This document shows, in pieces, positions 7,442-14,154 of a stretch of 16,948 nucleotides of DNA. Both the position numbers and the translations under genes were made by a program. The first letter of the stretch is position 1, and each line of letters starts with the position of its first letter. The DNA comes from Thiotrichaceae bacterium (GTDB taxonomy: Bacteria; Pseudomonadota; Gammaproteobacteria; Thiotrichales; Thiotrichaceae), in NCBI GenBank assembly GCA_026992705.1, contig JALWYT010000220.1, positions 1 through 16,948 of the forward strand, in the 5' to 3' direction. The notes beneath the pieces are model-generated. The model saw nothing but the letters and a program-made list of their open reading frames with translations. It made no database searches and had not been told where the DNA came from.

Positions 7442-8770
7442 TTAAAGTAGTCCCCGTCCAATAGCATAATAGCTTATGCCAATTGATTCCATATAATCAG
7501 GGTCATATAAATTACGCCCATCAACAATCACAGGGTCATTAAGTTTTGCTTTAATATTATCAAAATTAGGGCTACGGAATTCTTGCCACTCGGTAACGAT
7601 AGTTAAACAATCTGCCCCTGCTATGGCTTGATCGGCAGTGTCGCAAATTATCAAGTCATCACGCTTGCCATAAATTCGCAAGCATTCTTCAGAGGCAGCA
7701 GGGTCGTAGGCTTTCACCGTTGCTCCTGCATCCCATAAGGCCTCCATTAATACTCGGCTGGAAGCAGCTCGCATATCGTCAGTATTTGGCTTAAAAGAAA
7801 GCCCCCATAGAGCAATGGTTTTGCCTTTTAGCTGGTCGCCATAGTGACGTTGTAGCTTTTCAAAAGGCTTTTCTTTTTGGCGATTATTGACGGACTCAAC
7901 CGCCGATAATAATTCAGCATGGTAGCCAACTTCTTTGGCTGTGCGTTCTAAGGCTTGCACATCTTTAGGGAAGCATGAGCCGCCATAACCACAACCCGGG
8001 TAAATAAAGCTATAGCCAATGCGAGGGTCAGAGCCAATGCCATTGCGAACTTGTTCAATATCTGCACCAAGCAGCTCTGCAAGATTAGATAGCTCGTTCA
8101 TAAAGCTAATTTTTGTTGCTAGCATCGCGTTTGCGGCATATTTGGTTAGCTCCGCAGAGCGTATATCCATTGCAATCAAACGGTCATGGCTGCGATTAAA
8201 TGGTGCGTAAAGCTCACGCATAAGCTCGGTAGTGCGTGGGTTATCTGTGCCAATAACGATGCGGTCAGGTTTCATAAAATCATCAATTGCTGCTCCTTCC
8301 TTTAAAAATTCAGGGTTAGAGACAACGTCAAATTCAACATCCACGCCTCTTTCTTTAAGTGTATCCGCAATTGTTTTGTGGACTTTATCAGCCGTGCCAA
8401 CGGGTACGGTGGATTTATCGACAATAATACGATAGTCATTCATGTGTTCAGCAATTGAATTTGCTACTGCTAACACATAAGAAAGATCCGCTGAGCCATC
8501 TTCATCAGGCGGAGTGCCGACAGCGATAAACTGGAATAAGCCGTGATTTGTGCCTTCTTCGGCGGATGTGGTGAAATGCAGGCGACCTGCAGCGATATTG
8601 TCTTTGACGATTTTATCAAGCCCGGGCTCATAAATTGGAATGCCACCACTATTCAGTAATGCCGTTTTTTCTTCATCAATATCGACGCATAGCACATCAT
8701 TTCCAACCTGTGCCAAGCAAGCCCCAGTGACTAATCCAACATAACCTGATCCATATATTGTTACTTTCAT
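7442..8770 (-). CDS. ugd: UDP-glucose 6-dehydrogenase
   Basis: Oxidises UDP-glucose twice with NAD+ to UDP-glucuronate, a precursor for capsule, exopolysaccharide and lipid A modification; cytoplasmic. The N-terminal Rossmann domain has GSGYVGLVTGACLA at residues 7-20. The catalytic cysteine is Cys266 in PGCGYGGSCFPKDVQAL, and the C-terminal UDP-binding domain has ALWGLSFKPNTDDMRAASS. NPEFLKEG at 152-159 and the DKSTVPVGT motif at 118-126 are also present. The 442-residue length is normal. It is not in a polysaccharide cluster: comM lies 83 nt downstream on the same strand and the tRNA/tuf operon diverges upstream. The ATG fits the conserved MKVTIYGSGYVG start, but no strong Shine-Dalgarno sequence precedes it. 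Confidence 0.93.
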   Translation of the reverse strand: MKVTIYGSGYVGLVTGACLAQVGNDVLCVDIDEEKTALLNSGGIPIYEPGLDKIVKDNIAAGRLHFTTSAEEGTNHGLFQFIAVGTPPDEDGSADLSYVLAVANSIAEHMNDYRIIVDKSTVPVGTADKVHKTIADTLKERGVDVEFDVVSNPEFLKEGAAIDDFMKPDRIVIGTDNPRTTELMRELYAPFNRSHDRLIAMDIRSAELTKYAANAMLATKISFMNELSNLAELLGADIEQVRNGIGSDPRIGYSFIYPGCGYGGSCFPKDVQALERTAKEVGYHAELLSAVESVNNRQKEKPFEKLQRHYGDQLKGKTIALWGLSFKPNTDDMRAASSRVLMEALWDAGATVKAYDPAASEECLRIYGKRDDLIICDTADQAIAGADCLTIVTEWQEFRSPNFDNIKAKLNDPVIVDGRNLYDPDYMESIGISYYAIGRGLL

Positions 8771-8933
8771 AATATTTTTTAGTTGATAATATAAAGAGTA
8801 GTGAAGGTGAAATTTAACTTAAACCTATGACTGTAATGCGGATTCAGATTTAAGTGCGACGAAGCATAACAGTTTTTTTATGCTTGCAAATAAAAAAATA
8901 TTAAATAATTCACTGTATTTGTAAATTAGATGG

Positions 8934-8962
8934 TTGACATTAGCAGATGATTCGCTCAAAAT
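8934..8962 (+). promoter_or_regulatory. Strong stable-RNA promoter for the tRNA-tuf-rpsJ operon
   Basis: A perfect TTGACA (8934-8939), a 17-nt spacer and CAAAAT (8957-8962, four of six) precede tRNA-Tyr by 15 nt. The 45 nt upstream are almost pure A/T (8884-8930), as in UP elements that bind the RNA polymerase alpha subunit. The discriminator after the -10 box is GC-rich (CCGTCGC), the form associated with stringent (ppGpp) control of tRNA and rRNA genes. The rest of the 8771-8933 gap shows nothing else convincing. Confidence 0.75.
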
Positions 8963-8977
8963 CCGTCGCTCTTGATC

Positions 8978-9062
<85 letters not shown>

Positions 9063-9073
9063 TTTTTAGATGC

Positions 9074-9146
9074 AATAATTCATAATTCTAAGCGTTATAT
9101 TATCTTCTTCTGATCTTATTCACGGTTAGTATTTAAATGAATTATT
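9074..9146 (+). repeat. Inverted repeat within the tRNA-Tyr/tRNA-Gly spacer
   Basis: AATAATTCAT (9074-9083) and ATGAATTATT (9137-9146) are perfect 10-bp reverse complements. They begin 11 nt after the tRNA-Tyr CCA and end 4 nt before tRNA-Gly. In the precursor RNA they would close a loop over almost the whole spacer, possibly guiding processing. Confidence 0.55.
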
Positions 9147-9150
9147 ATTT

Positions 9151-9224
9151 GCGGGTGTAGTTTAATGGTAGAACTTCAGCCTTCCAAGCTGACTACGTGG
9201 GTTCGATTCCCATCACCCGCTCCA
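9151..9224 (+). tRNA. tRNA-Gly (anticodon TCC)
   Basis: A 74-nt tRNA with acceptor GCGGGTG pairing with CACCCGC, then TCCA (discriminator plus encoded CCA). Anticodon stem TCAGC/GCTGA encloses CTTCCAA with TCC at 9183-9185. The T arm contains GGTTCGATTCC. It lies 88 nt after tRNA-Tyr, a long spacer that carries a 10-bp inverted repeat. Confidence 0.97.
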
Positions 9225-9308
9225 AATTGTAGAAGTGGCTGAGTTGTTAAAAAGTAGTTTAATTTTATTTTTCAATTGTTCAAATAATAAAACTGCTTCC
9301 ATTAATTT

Positions 9309-9384
<76 letters not shown>

Positions 9385-9393
9385 TTTTTTGTT

Positions 9394-9420
9394 GACCTGT
9401 TTTAGGAATAGTTGCGGGTC
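9394..9420 (+). promoter_or_regulatory. tuf leader hairpin sharing 12 nt with the rplC leader
   Basis: GACCTG (9394-9399) can pair with CGGGTC (9415-9420) through one U-G pair, leaving a 15-nt loop. The first 12 nt, GACCTGTTTTAG, recur exactly at 11021-11032 at the start of the hairpin before rplC. It lies between the tRNA-Thr CCA (9384) and the tuf start, so it would be near the 5' end of tuf mRNA once the tRNA is cut off. Confidence 0.4.
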
Positions 9421-9457
9421 TATTCACTTTGATAATCTTGCATGAGGTGTATGTAGC

Positions 9458-10642
9458 ATGTCCAAGGAAAAATTTGAGCGTAATAAACCGCACGTAAACG
9501 TCGGTACAATAGGTCACGTAGACCATGGTAAGACCACACTAACAGCTGCGATGACAAAAGTTATGGCAGAGAAGATGGGAGGCGAAGTCAAAGCATTTGA
9601 CGAAATTGATAACGCTCCAGAAGAAAAAGCCCGTGGCATCACCATCTCAACATCCCATGTAGAATACGAATCAGCGACACGTCACTATGCACACGTAGAC
9701 TGTCCAGGTCACGCTGACTATGTAAAGAACATGATCACAGGTGCAGCTCAAATGGACGGAGCGATTCTTGTTGTATCAGCAGCAGACGGTCCCATGCCGC
9801 AAACACGTGAACATATCTTATTATCACGTCAAGTAGGTGTACCTTATATTTTAGTGTTCATGAACAAAGCCGACATGGTTGATGACGAAGAACTACTAGA
9901 ACTTGTCGAAATGGAAATTCGTGAACTACTCGATGACTACGAATTCCCAGGTGACGACACACCAATCATCATCGGTTCAGCACTAAAAGCCCTAGAAGGC
10001 GATGCAGAGTATGCAGAAAAAATTGTCGAACTTGTTGATGCAATGGACAACTATATTCCGCTACCGGAAAGGGCAGTAGATGGTGACTTCCTCATGCCAG
10101 TAGAAGACGTTTTCTCAATTTCAGGGCGTGGAACTGTAGTAACCGGGCGTGTAGAACGTGGAGTTATCCATGTTGGTGACGAAATCGAAATCGTCGGAAT
10201 CAGAGAAACTAAAAGCACCACCTGTACAGGTGTAGAAATGTTCCGCAAGCTTCTAGACGAAGGGCAAGCGGGTGACAACGTTGGTGTGTTACTACGTGGA
10301 ACCAAGCGTGACGAAGTTGAGCGTGGACAAGTACTCTGTAAGCCCGGCTCAATCACACCACACACAAAATTTGAAGCAGAAGTTTACGTTTTATCCAAAG
10401 ACGAAGGTGGTAGACACACCCCATTCTTCAGCAACTACCGCCCACAATTTTACTTCAGAACAACGGACGTAACAGGTGCGTGTGAATTGCCAGAAGGCAC
10501 CGAAATGGTCATGCCGGGTGATAATGTTAAATTAACAGTCACGCTAATAGCCCCAATCGCAATGGAAGAAGGCTTAAGATTTGCGATTCGAGAAGGCGGT
10601 CGTACAGTAGGTGCGGGTGTTGTTTCTAGTATCATTGAGTAA
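9458..10642 (+). CDS. tuf: Elongation factor Tu
   Basis: Delivers aminoacyl-tRNA to the ribosomal A site as a GTPase; cytoplasmic. The 394-residue length is typical. G-domain motifs are GHVDHGKTT at 19-27, RGITI near 59-63, DCPGH near 81-85 and NKAD near 136-139 (NKCD in E. coli); GSALKALEG follows. Domains 2 and 3 are complete (FSISGRGTVVTGRVERG, GGRHTPFFSNYRPQFYFRTT, FAIREGGRTVGAGVV). GAGGTG at 9444-9449 sits 8 nt before the ATG. Upstream flank is the tRNA cluster usual for tufB; downstream flank is rpsJ, usual for tufA. Codon choice is unlike the r-protein genes beside it: GAC, TTC, GTA and CTA are favoured where they use GAT, TTT, GTT and TTA/TTG. Confidence 0.97.
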   Translation: MSKEKFERNKPHVNVGTIGHVDHGKTTLTAAMTKVMAEKMGGEVKAFDEIDNAPEEKARGITISTSHVEYESATRHYAHVDCPGHADYVKNMITGAAQMDGAILVVSAADGPMPQTREHILLSRQVGVPYILVFMNKADMVDDEELLELVEMEIRELLDDYEFPGDDTPIIIGSALKALEGDAEYAEKIVELVDAMDNYIPLPERAVDGDFLMPVEDVFSISGRGTVVTGRVERGVIHVGDEIEIVGIRETKSTTCTGVEMFRKLLDEGQAGDNVGVLLRGTKRDEVERGQVLCKPGSITPHTKFEAEVYVLSKDEGGRHTPFFSNYRPQFYFRTTDVTGACELPEGTEMVMPGDNVKLTVTLIAPIAMEEGLRFAIREGGRTVGAGVVSSIIE

Positions 10643-10648
10643 AGAATT

Positions 10649-10960
10649 ATGTCAGGTCAAACTATCCGTATCCGTTTGAAAGCATTCGATCACAAATTGA
10701 TTGATCGTTCGGCAGGTGAAATTGTAGCAACAGCGAAGCGAACAGGTGCTCGTGTAAAAGGACCTATCCCACTCCCTGTAAGAAAAGAACGCTTTACTGT
10801 TTTGATTTCACCACATGTTAATAAAGATGCTCGTGATCAGTATGAAATTCGTACACACAAGCGTTTAATGGACATTGTTGAGCCTACAGAAAAGACTGTA
10901 GATGCACTCATGAAGTTGGATTTACCAGCAGGTGTTGATGTGCAAATAAGACTTAATTAG
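10649..10960 (+). CDS. rpsJ: 30S ribosomal protein S10 (NusE)
   Basis: Binds 16S rRNA in the 30S head. Free S10 also acts as NusE, pairing with NusB in antitermination and contacting NusG to couple transcription to translation. The 103-residue protein matches the family throughout (IRIRLKAFDHKLIDRSAGEI, GPIPLPVRKERFTVLISPHV, DQYEIRTHKRLMDI, LPAGVDVQIRLN). It starts only 6 nt after the tuf stop codon. There is no independent promoter or strong Shine-Dalgarno sequence apart from GAG in the last tuf codon, so translation is probably coupled to tuf. It is separated from rplC by 161 nt, which is wide for the first two genes of an S10 operon. Confidence 0.97.
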   Translation: MSGQTIRIRLKAFDHKLIDRSAGEIVATAKRTGARVKGPIPLPVRKERFTVLISPHVNKDARDQYEIRTHKRLMDIVEPTEKTVDALMKLDLPAGVDVQIRLN

Positions 10961-10975
10961 AGATAGTAATAAATT

Positions 10976-10999
10976 CCCAATAATATGTTTCATATTGGG
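10976..10999 (+). repeat. Hairpin downstream of rpsJ overlapping the -35 region
   Basis: CCCAAT (10976-10981) plus ATG (10985-10987) can pair with CATATTGGG (10991-10999), with a 3-nt bulge and a TTT loop. No T-run follows, so termination is unlikely. It overlaps the -35 box of the rplC promoter and could protect the rpsJ 3' end. Confidence 0.35.
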
Positions 11000-11016
11000 T
11001 TCGACTCTGATATAGT
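10989..11016 (+). promoter_or_regulatory. Promoter for rplC and the rest of the S10 operon
   Basis: TTCATA (10989-10994, four of six), a 16-nt spacer and TATAGT (11011-11016, five of six) are followed by the GC-rich discriminator GCGCG, the form expected of stringently controlled ribosomal promoters. Transcription would start near 11021-11023, giving an rplC leader of about 100 nt. In E. coli the operon promoter lies before rpsJ; here it lies after it. Confidence 0.55.
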
Positions 11017-11019
11017 GCG

Positions 11020-11060
11020 CGACCTGTTTTAGTTAAGACTAGGCAGGTCGGTTTTATTTT
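11020..11060 (+). terminator. Terminator-like hairpin (attenuator candidate) before rplC
   Basis: CGACCTG (11020-11026) pairs perfectly with CAGGTCG (11044-11050), and TAGT/ACTA pair inside it. The T-rich tract GTTTTATTTT follows immediately, making a standard intrinsic terminator for tuf-rpsJ readthrough. It also overlaps the predicted start site of the rplC promoter, so it may be a leader structure of the rplC mRNA instead of, or as well as, a terminator. Confidence 0.5.
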
Positions 11061-11121
11061 ATAAGTAGTAGAATTGCTTGGGTAAGGAAAATAGCTAAAG
11101 CAATTTAGAGAGGATTAGCAG

Positions 11122-11748
11122 ATGGCAATCAGTTTACTAGGTCGCAAGATCGGGATGACTCGTTTGTACAATGAAGACGGTAGTGCAACGGCAGTTACGG
11201 TTTTGGAAATGTTGCCAAATAGAGTTTCTCAAGTAAAGACAGTCGAAAGCGATGGCTATGATGCAATTCAATTGACTGCTGGAAAAAAGAAAGCCTCTCG
11301 TGTTAATAAAGCTCAGGCAGGGCATTTTGCAAAAGCAGGTGTTGAAGCGGGTTCTGTTACGCGTGAAGTTCGTGGAAGTTTTGAATATGAAGCAGGTTCT
11401 GAAATCACAGTATCTGTTTTTGAAGAGGGTCAGCTTGTAGATGTGATTGGGACCAGTAAAGGTAGAGGTTATGCTGGTGTCATCAAGCGTCATAACTTTG
11501 CAGGCAAAGATGCCACGCATGGTAACTCTATTAACCATAGAACGCCTGGTTCTATAGGTCAGAACCAGACTCCAGGTCGTGTTTTTAAAGGTAAAAAGAT
11601 GACAGGTCATATGGGTGCTGAACGTGTAACAATACAGAATTTAAAAATTGTTCGTGTGGATGTCGACAAAAACTTATTGCTAGTGAATGGTTCTGTACCA
11701 GGTTCTCGTGGTGGTGATGTTATTGTTAAACCCGCTGTTAAGGCATAA
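11122..11748 (+). CDS. rplC: 50S ribosomal protein L3
   Basis: An early assembly protein of the 50S subunit whose extension reaches towards the peptidyl transferase centre. The 208-residue protein has the family start (LLGRKIGMTRLYNEDG), TSKGRGYAGVIKRH and the loop GSIGQNQTPGRVFKGKKM at 143-160. Gln149 corresponds to the glutamine that PrmB methylates in E. coli. AGAGAGGA lies about 10 nt before the ATG. It is the first gene after the internal promoter and hairpin. Confidence 0.97.
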   Translation: MAISLLGRKIGMTRLYNEDGSATAVTVLEMLPNRVSQVKTVESDGYDAIQLTAGKKKASRVNKAQAGHFAKAGVEAGSVTREVRGSFEYEAGSEITVSVFEEGQLVDVIGTSKGRGYAGVIKRHNFAGKDATHGNSINHRTPGSIGQNQTPGRVFKGKKMTGHMGAERVTIQNLKIVRVDVDKNLLLVNGSVPGSRGGDVIVKPAVKA

Positions 11749-11759
11749 GGTTGGAAACG

Positions 11760-12365
11760 ATGGAATTGCAAATGGCAAATGGCGGAACACTTGAAGTGGC
11801 TGATGGTGTTTTTGCTAGAGAATACAAAAAAGGCTTAGTGCATCAGGCAGTTGTTGCTTACATGGCAGCACAGCGTTCTGGAACTAAAGCTCAAAAGAAT
11901 CGTTCTGCGGTTAGTGGCGGTGGCATTAAGCCATGGCGACAAAAAGGTACGGGTCGTGCTCGTGCAGGTACGATACGTTCACCTATATGGCGTGGCGGTG
12001 GTGTAAACTTTGCTGCAAGTAATCGTGACTACAGCCAAAAAATGAATAAAAAACAGTATCGTGCCGCAATTAGCACGATAGTCTCAGAGTTAGTTCGCCA
12101 AGAGCGATTACTGATCGTTGATGTGTTTGAGATTAGTGAGCCTAAAACAAAAGCAATGGTTGCTAAATTGTCTGAACTAGGCTTATCAAATGATACATTG
12201 ATTGTAACTGTTGAGGATGATCGCAATATCGCTTTGTCTGCTCGTAATCTTATTAGTTGTGAAGCAGTAACAGTGACTATGTTAAATCCAGTAAATTTAA
12301 TCGCTCACGATAAAGTTGTAATGACCTCTGATGCAGTTAAAGCGATTCAGGAGTGGTTAGTATGA
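11760..12365 (+). CDS. rplD: 50S ribosomal protein L4
   Basis: Binds 23S rRNA and lines the peptide exit tunnel with its extended loop. In E. coli, free L4 also represses its own S10 operon by attenuation and translational block in the leader before rpsJ. The 201-residue protein shows the tunnel-loop region KPWRQKGTGRARAGTIRSPI and then GGVNFAASNRDYSQKMNKK. ATG 11760 is chosen over an in-frame TTG at 11751 because AAGG lies just upstream and family members begin MEL. The stop codon overlaps the rplW start (ATGA), indicating translational coupling. Confidence 0.96.
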   Translation: MELQMANGGTLEVADGVFAREYKKGLVHQAVVAYMAAQRSGTKAQKNRSAVSGGGIKPWRQKGTGRARAGTIRSPIWRGGGVNFAASNRDYSQKMNKKQYRAAISTIVSELVRQERLLIVDVFEISEPKTKAMVAKLSELGLSNDTLIVTVEDDRNIALSARNLISCEAVTVTMLNPVNLIAHDKVVMTSDAVKAIQEWLV

Positions 12366-12658
12366 ATCAAGAGCGAATTTATCAAATACTCGTTGGACCT
12401 CATGTTTCTGAAAAGGCAGTATTAATGTCTGAAGAAGGTGGTCGATATGTATTTAAAGTTAATCCAACAGCAACAAAGCGTGAAATCAAAAAAGCAATAG
12501 AAACATTGCTAGAGGTTGATGTTGTTGATGTTAGAACACTGAATGTCAAAGGTAAGGTGAAGAATTTTGGTCGTCGCAAAGGTAAGCGAAATGACTGGAA
12601 AAAAGCTTATGTTCGTTTGGCAGAAGGTCAGTCGTTAGACTCGGCGATAGAGGCATAG
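12362..12658 (+). CDS. rplW: 50S ribosomal protein L23
   Basis: Sits at the exit of the peptide tunnel, where trigger factor and SRP dock. The 98-residue protein begins MNQERIYQILVGPHVSEKA; Glu17 in this stretch corresponds to the E. coli glutamate needed for trigger factor binding. The C-terminal part has VKGKVKNFGRRKGKRNDWKK, the usual rRNA-binding end. ATG 12362 overlaps the rplD stop (ATGA) and is preferred over the in-frame GTG at 12353; GGAG lies upstream within rplD. Confidence 0.96.
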   Translation: MNQERIYQILVGPHVSEKAVLMSEEGGRYVFKVNPTATKREIKKAIETLLEVDVVDVRTLNVKGKVKNFGRRKGKRNDWKKAYVRLAEGQSLDSAIEA

Positions 12659-12662
12659 AATA

Positions 12663-13490
12663 ATGGCAATTGTTAAATCAAAACCTACATCACCAGGTCG
12701 TCGCTTTCAAGTACGCACTGTTAATAAAGACTTGCACAAGGGTTCTCCTTGGAAACCTTTAACAGAGGCAAAGCGTAAGTCAGGTGGTCGTAATAACCAA
12801 GGACGTATTACAACACGTCATATTGGTGGTGGTCACAAACAGCATTATCGTATTATCGATTTTAAGCGTAGAAAAGACGATATCCCTGCTACTGTTGAGC
12901 GTTTGGAGTATGATCCAAATCGTAGTGCATATATTGCATTATTGAAATATGCTGATGGAGAACGTCGCTACATCATTGCACCAAAAGGGGTGCGAGCAGG
13001 AGATAAAGTCGCTTCTGGTCGTAATGTTGCGATTGCAAAAGGTAATTGTTTACCAATGCGTAATATTCCTGTTGGTACAGTGGTTCATTGTATCGAATTA
13101 AAAGTAGGAAAAGGTGCTCAAATAGCTCGTAGTGCAGGAACATCTGCTCAGATTGTTGCTCGTGAAGGTCGTCATGTCACACTTAGATTACGTTCAGGAG
13201 AAATGAGAAAGGTTTTATCTGATTGTCGTGCGACAATTGGTGAAGTTAGTAATTCAGAGCACGGTCTTGTTAAATTAGGCAAGGCTGGTGCAAAACGTCA
13301 TCGTGGTGTTCGTCCAACTGTTCGTGGTGTTGCGATGAACCCAGTCGATCATCCACACGGTGGTGGTGAAGGACGTACATCAGGTGGTCGTCATCCTGTG
13401 TCGCCTTGGGGTATGCCTACAAAAGGTTTCAAAACGCGGAAAAATAAACGTACTGATAAATTAATCGTACGTCGCCGTGGTAAGAAGTAA
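12663..13490 (+). CDS. rplB: 50S ribosomal protein L2
   Basis: Binds domain IV of 23S rRNA, is needed for subunit association and supports the peptidyl transferase centre. The 275-residue protein is complete, with TTRHIGGGHKQHYRIIDFKR at 50-69, the RNA-binding core, and the invariant DHPHGGGEG at 229-237 containing the histidine implicated in peptidyl transfer. The C-terminal SPWGMPTKGFKTRKNKRTD is typical. It begins 4 nt after the rplW stop codon. Confidence 0.97.
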   Translation: MAIVKSKPTSPGRRFQVRTVNKDLHKGSPWKPLTEAKRKSGGRNNQGRITTRHIGGGHKQHYRIIDFKRRKDDIPATVERLEYDPNRSAYIALLKYADGERRYIIAPKGVRAGDKVASGRNVAIAKGNCLPMRNIPVGTVVHCIELKVGKGAQIARSAGTSAQIVAREGRHVTLRLRSGEMRKVLSDCRATIGEVSNSEHGLVKLGKAGAKRHRGVRPTVRGVAMNPVDHPHGGGEGRTSGGRHPVSPWGMPTKGFKTRKNKRTDKLIVRRRGKK

Positions 13491-13508
13491 AATACGAGGA
13501 AAGTAATA

Positions 13509-13787
13509 GTGCCACGTTCATTAAAAAAAGGGCCATTTGTTGATCATCATTTGATGAGAAAAGTAACAGAGGCTCAAGCACAAAATAGTCGTAAGCCAAT
13601 TAAAACTTGGTCACGTCGATCAATGATTATGCCAGAAATGGTTGGCTTAACAATCGCTGTTCATAACGGTCGCCAGCATGTACCTGTTCTTATTAATGAG
13701 AATATGGTTGGTCATAAATTAGGTGAATTTGCTTTAACCCGCTTGTATCGTGGTCATGCGGCAGATAAGAAAAGCAAAAGAAAATAG
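13509..13787 (+). CDS. rpsS: 30S ribosomal protein S19
   Basis: Located in the 30S head, where it pairs with S13 and contacts the A-site tRNA region. The 92-residue protein starts PRSLKKGPFVDHHLMRKV after the initiator and contains IKTWSRRSMIMPEMVGLTIA and GHKLGEFALTR. The start codon is GTG, supported by GAGGA about 8 nt upstream and by the family N-terminus beginning exactly there. Confidence 0.96.
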   Translation: MPRSLKKGPFVDHHLMRKVTEAQAQNSRKPIKTWSRRSMIMPEMVGLTIAVHNGRQHVPVLINENMVGHKLGEFALTRLYRGHAADKKSKRK

Positions 13788-13803
13788 GTTTGGGTGATTA
13801 AAG

Positions 13804-14142
13804 ATGGAAGTTTCAGCTAATTTACGATATTCGCGTATATCTCCACAAAAAGCTCGCCTTGTTGCTGATCAGATTCGTGGTTTATCAGTAGAAAGAGCAT
13901 TAGAGATACTGACATTCAGTAAGAAAAAAGCGGCGGTTATTATCAAAAAAGTGCTTGAATCTGCAATTGCTAATGCAGAGCATAATGAAGGTGCAGATAT
14001 TGATGAGCTAACGGTTAGTACGATCTTTGTTGATGAAGGTCCTACTATGAAGCGTATTCGTCCACGAGCAAAAGGTCGTGCGAATCGAATTCTAAAAAGA
14101 ACAAGTCATGTGACTGTAAAAGTCAGTGATGGCGAAGCCTAG
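13804..14142 (+). CDS. rplV: 50S ribosomal protein L22
   Basis: Binds all domains of 23S rRNA and sends a beta-hairpin into the exit tunnel; changes in that hairpin cause macrolide resistance in other bacteria. The 112-residue protein has RYSRISPQKARLVADQIRG at 8-26 and the hairpin PTMKRIRPRAKGRANRILKR at about 80-99, with no obvious deletion of the resistance type. GGGTGA lies about 8 nt before the ATG. Confidence 0.96.
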   Translation: MEVSANLRYSRISPQKARLVADQIRGLSVERALEILTFSKKKAAVIIKKVLESAIANAEHNEGADIDELTVSTIFVDEGPTMKRIRPRAKGRANRILKRTSHVTVKVSDGEA

Positions 14143-14154
14143 AGGTCTATAAGT

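Noticed and set aside
8771..8933. Additional regulatory site or small gene between ugd and the tRNA promoter
   Set aside because: The stretch is AT-rich with no convincing ugd promoter, hairpin or start codon with a ribosome binding site; only the UP-like A/T tract near the tRNA promoter is supported.
9230..9256. tRNA-Ser/Leu-like D-arm (AAGTGGCTGAGTTG) in the Gly-Thr spacer, possibly a tRNA relic
   Set aside because: Only about 14 nt resemble a D arm. No anticodon arm, T arm or matching acceptor strand could be found downstream.
10051..10365. 104-codon open frame antisense to tuf
   Set aside because: Serine/proline-rich antisense reading of a conserved gene; its composition is explained by the tuf codons on the other strand.
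11137..11610. 157-codon open frame antisense to rplC
   Set aside because: It is a shadow of the L3 gene, with cysteine/threonine-rich composition and no recognisable domain or ribosome binding site.
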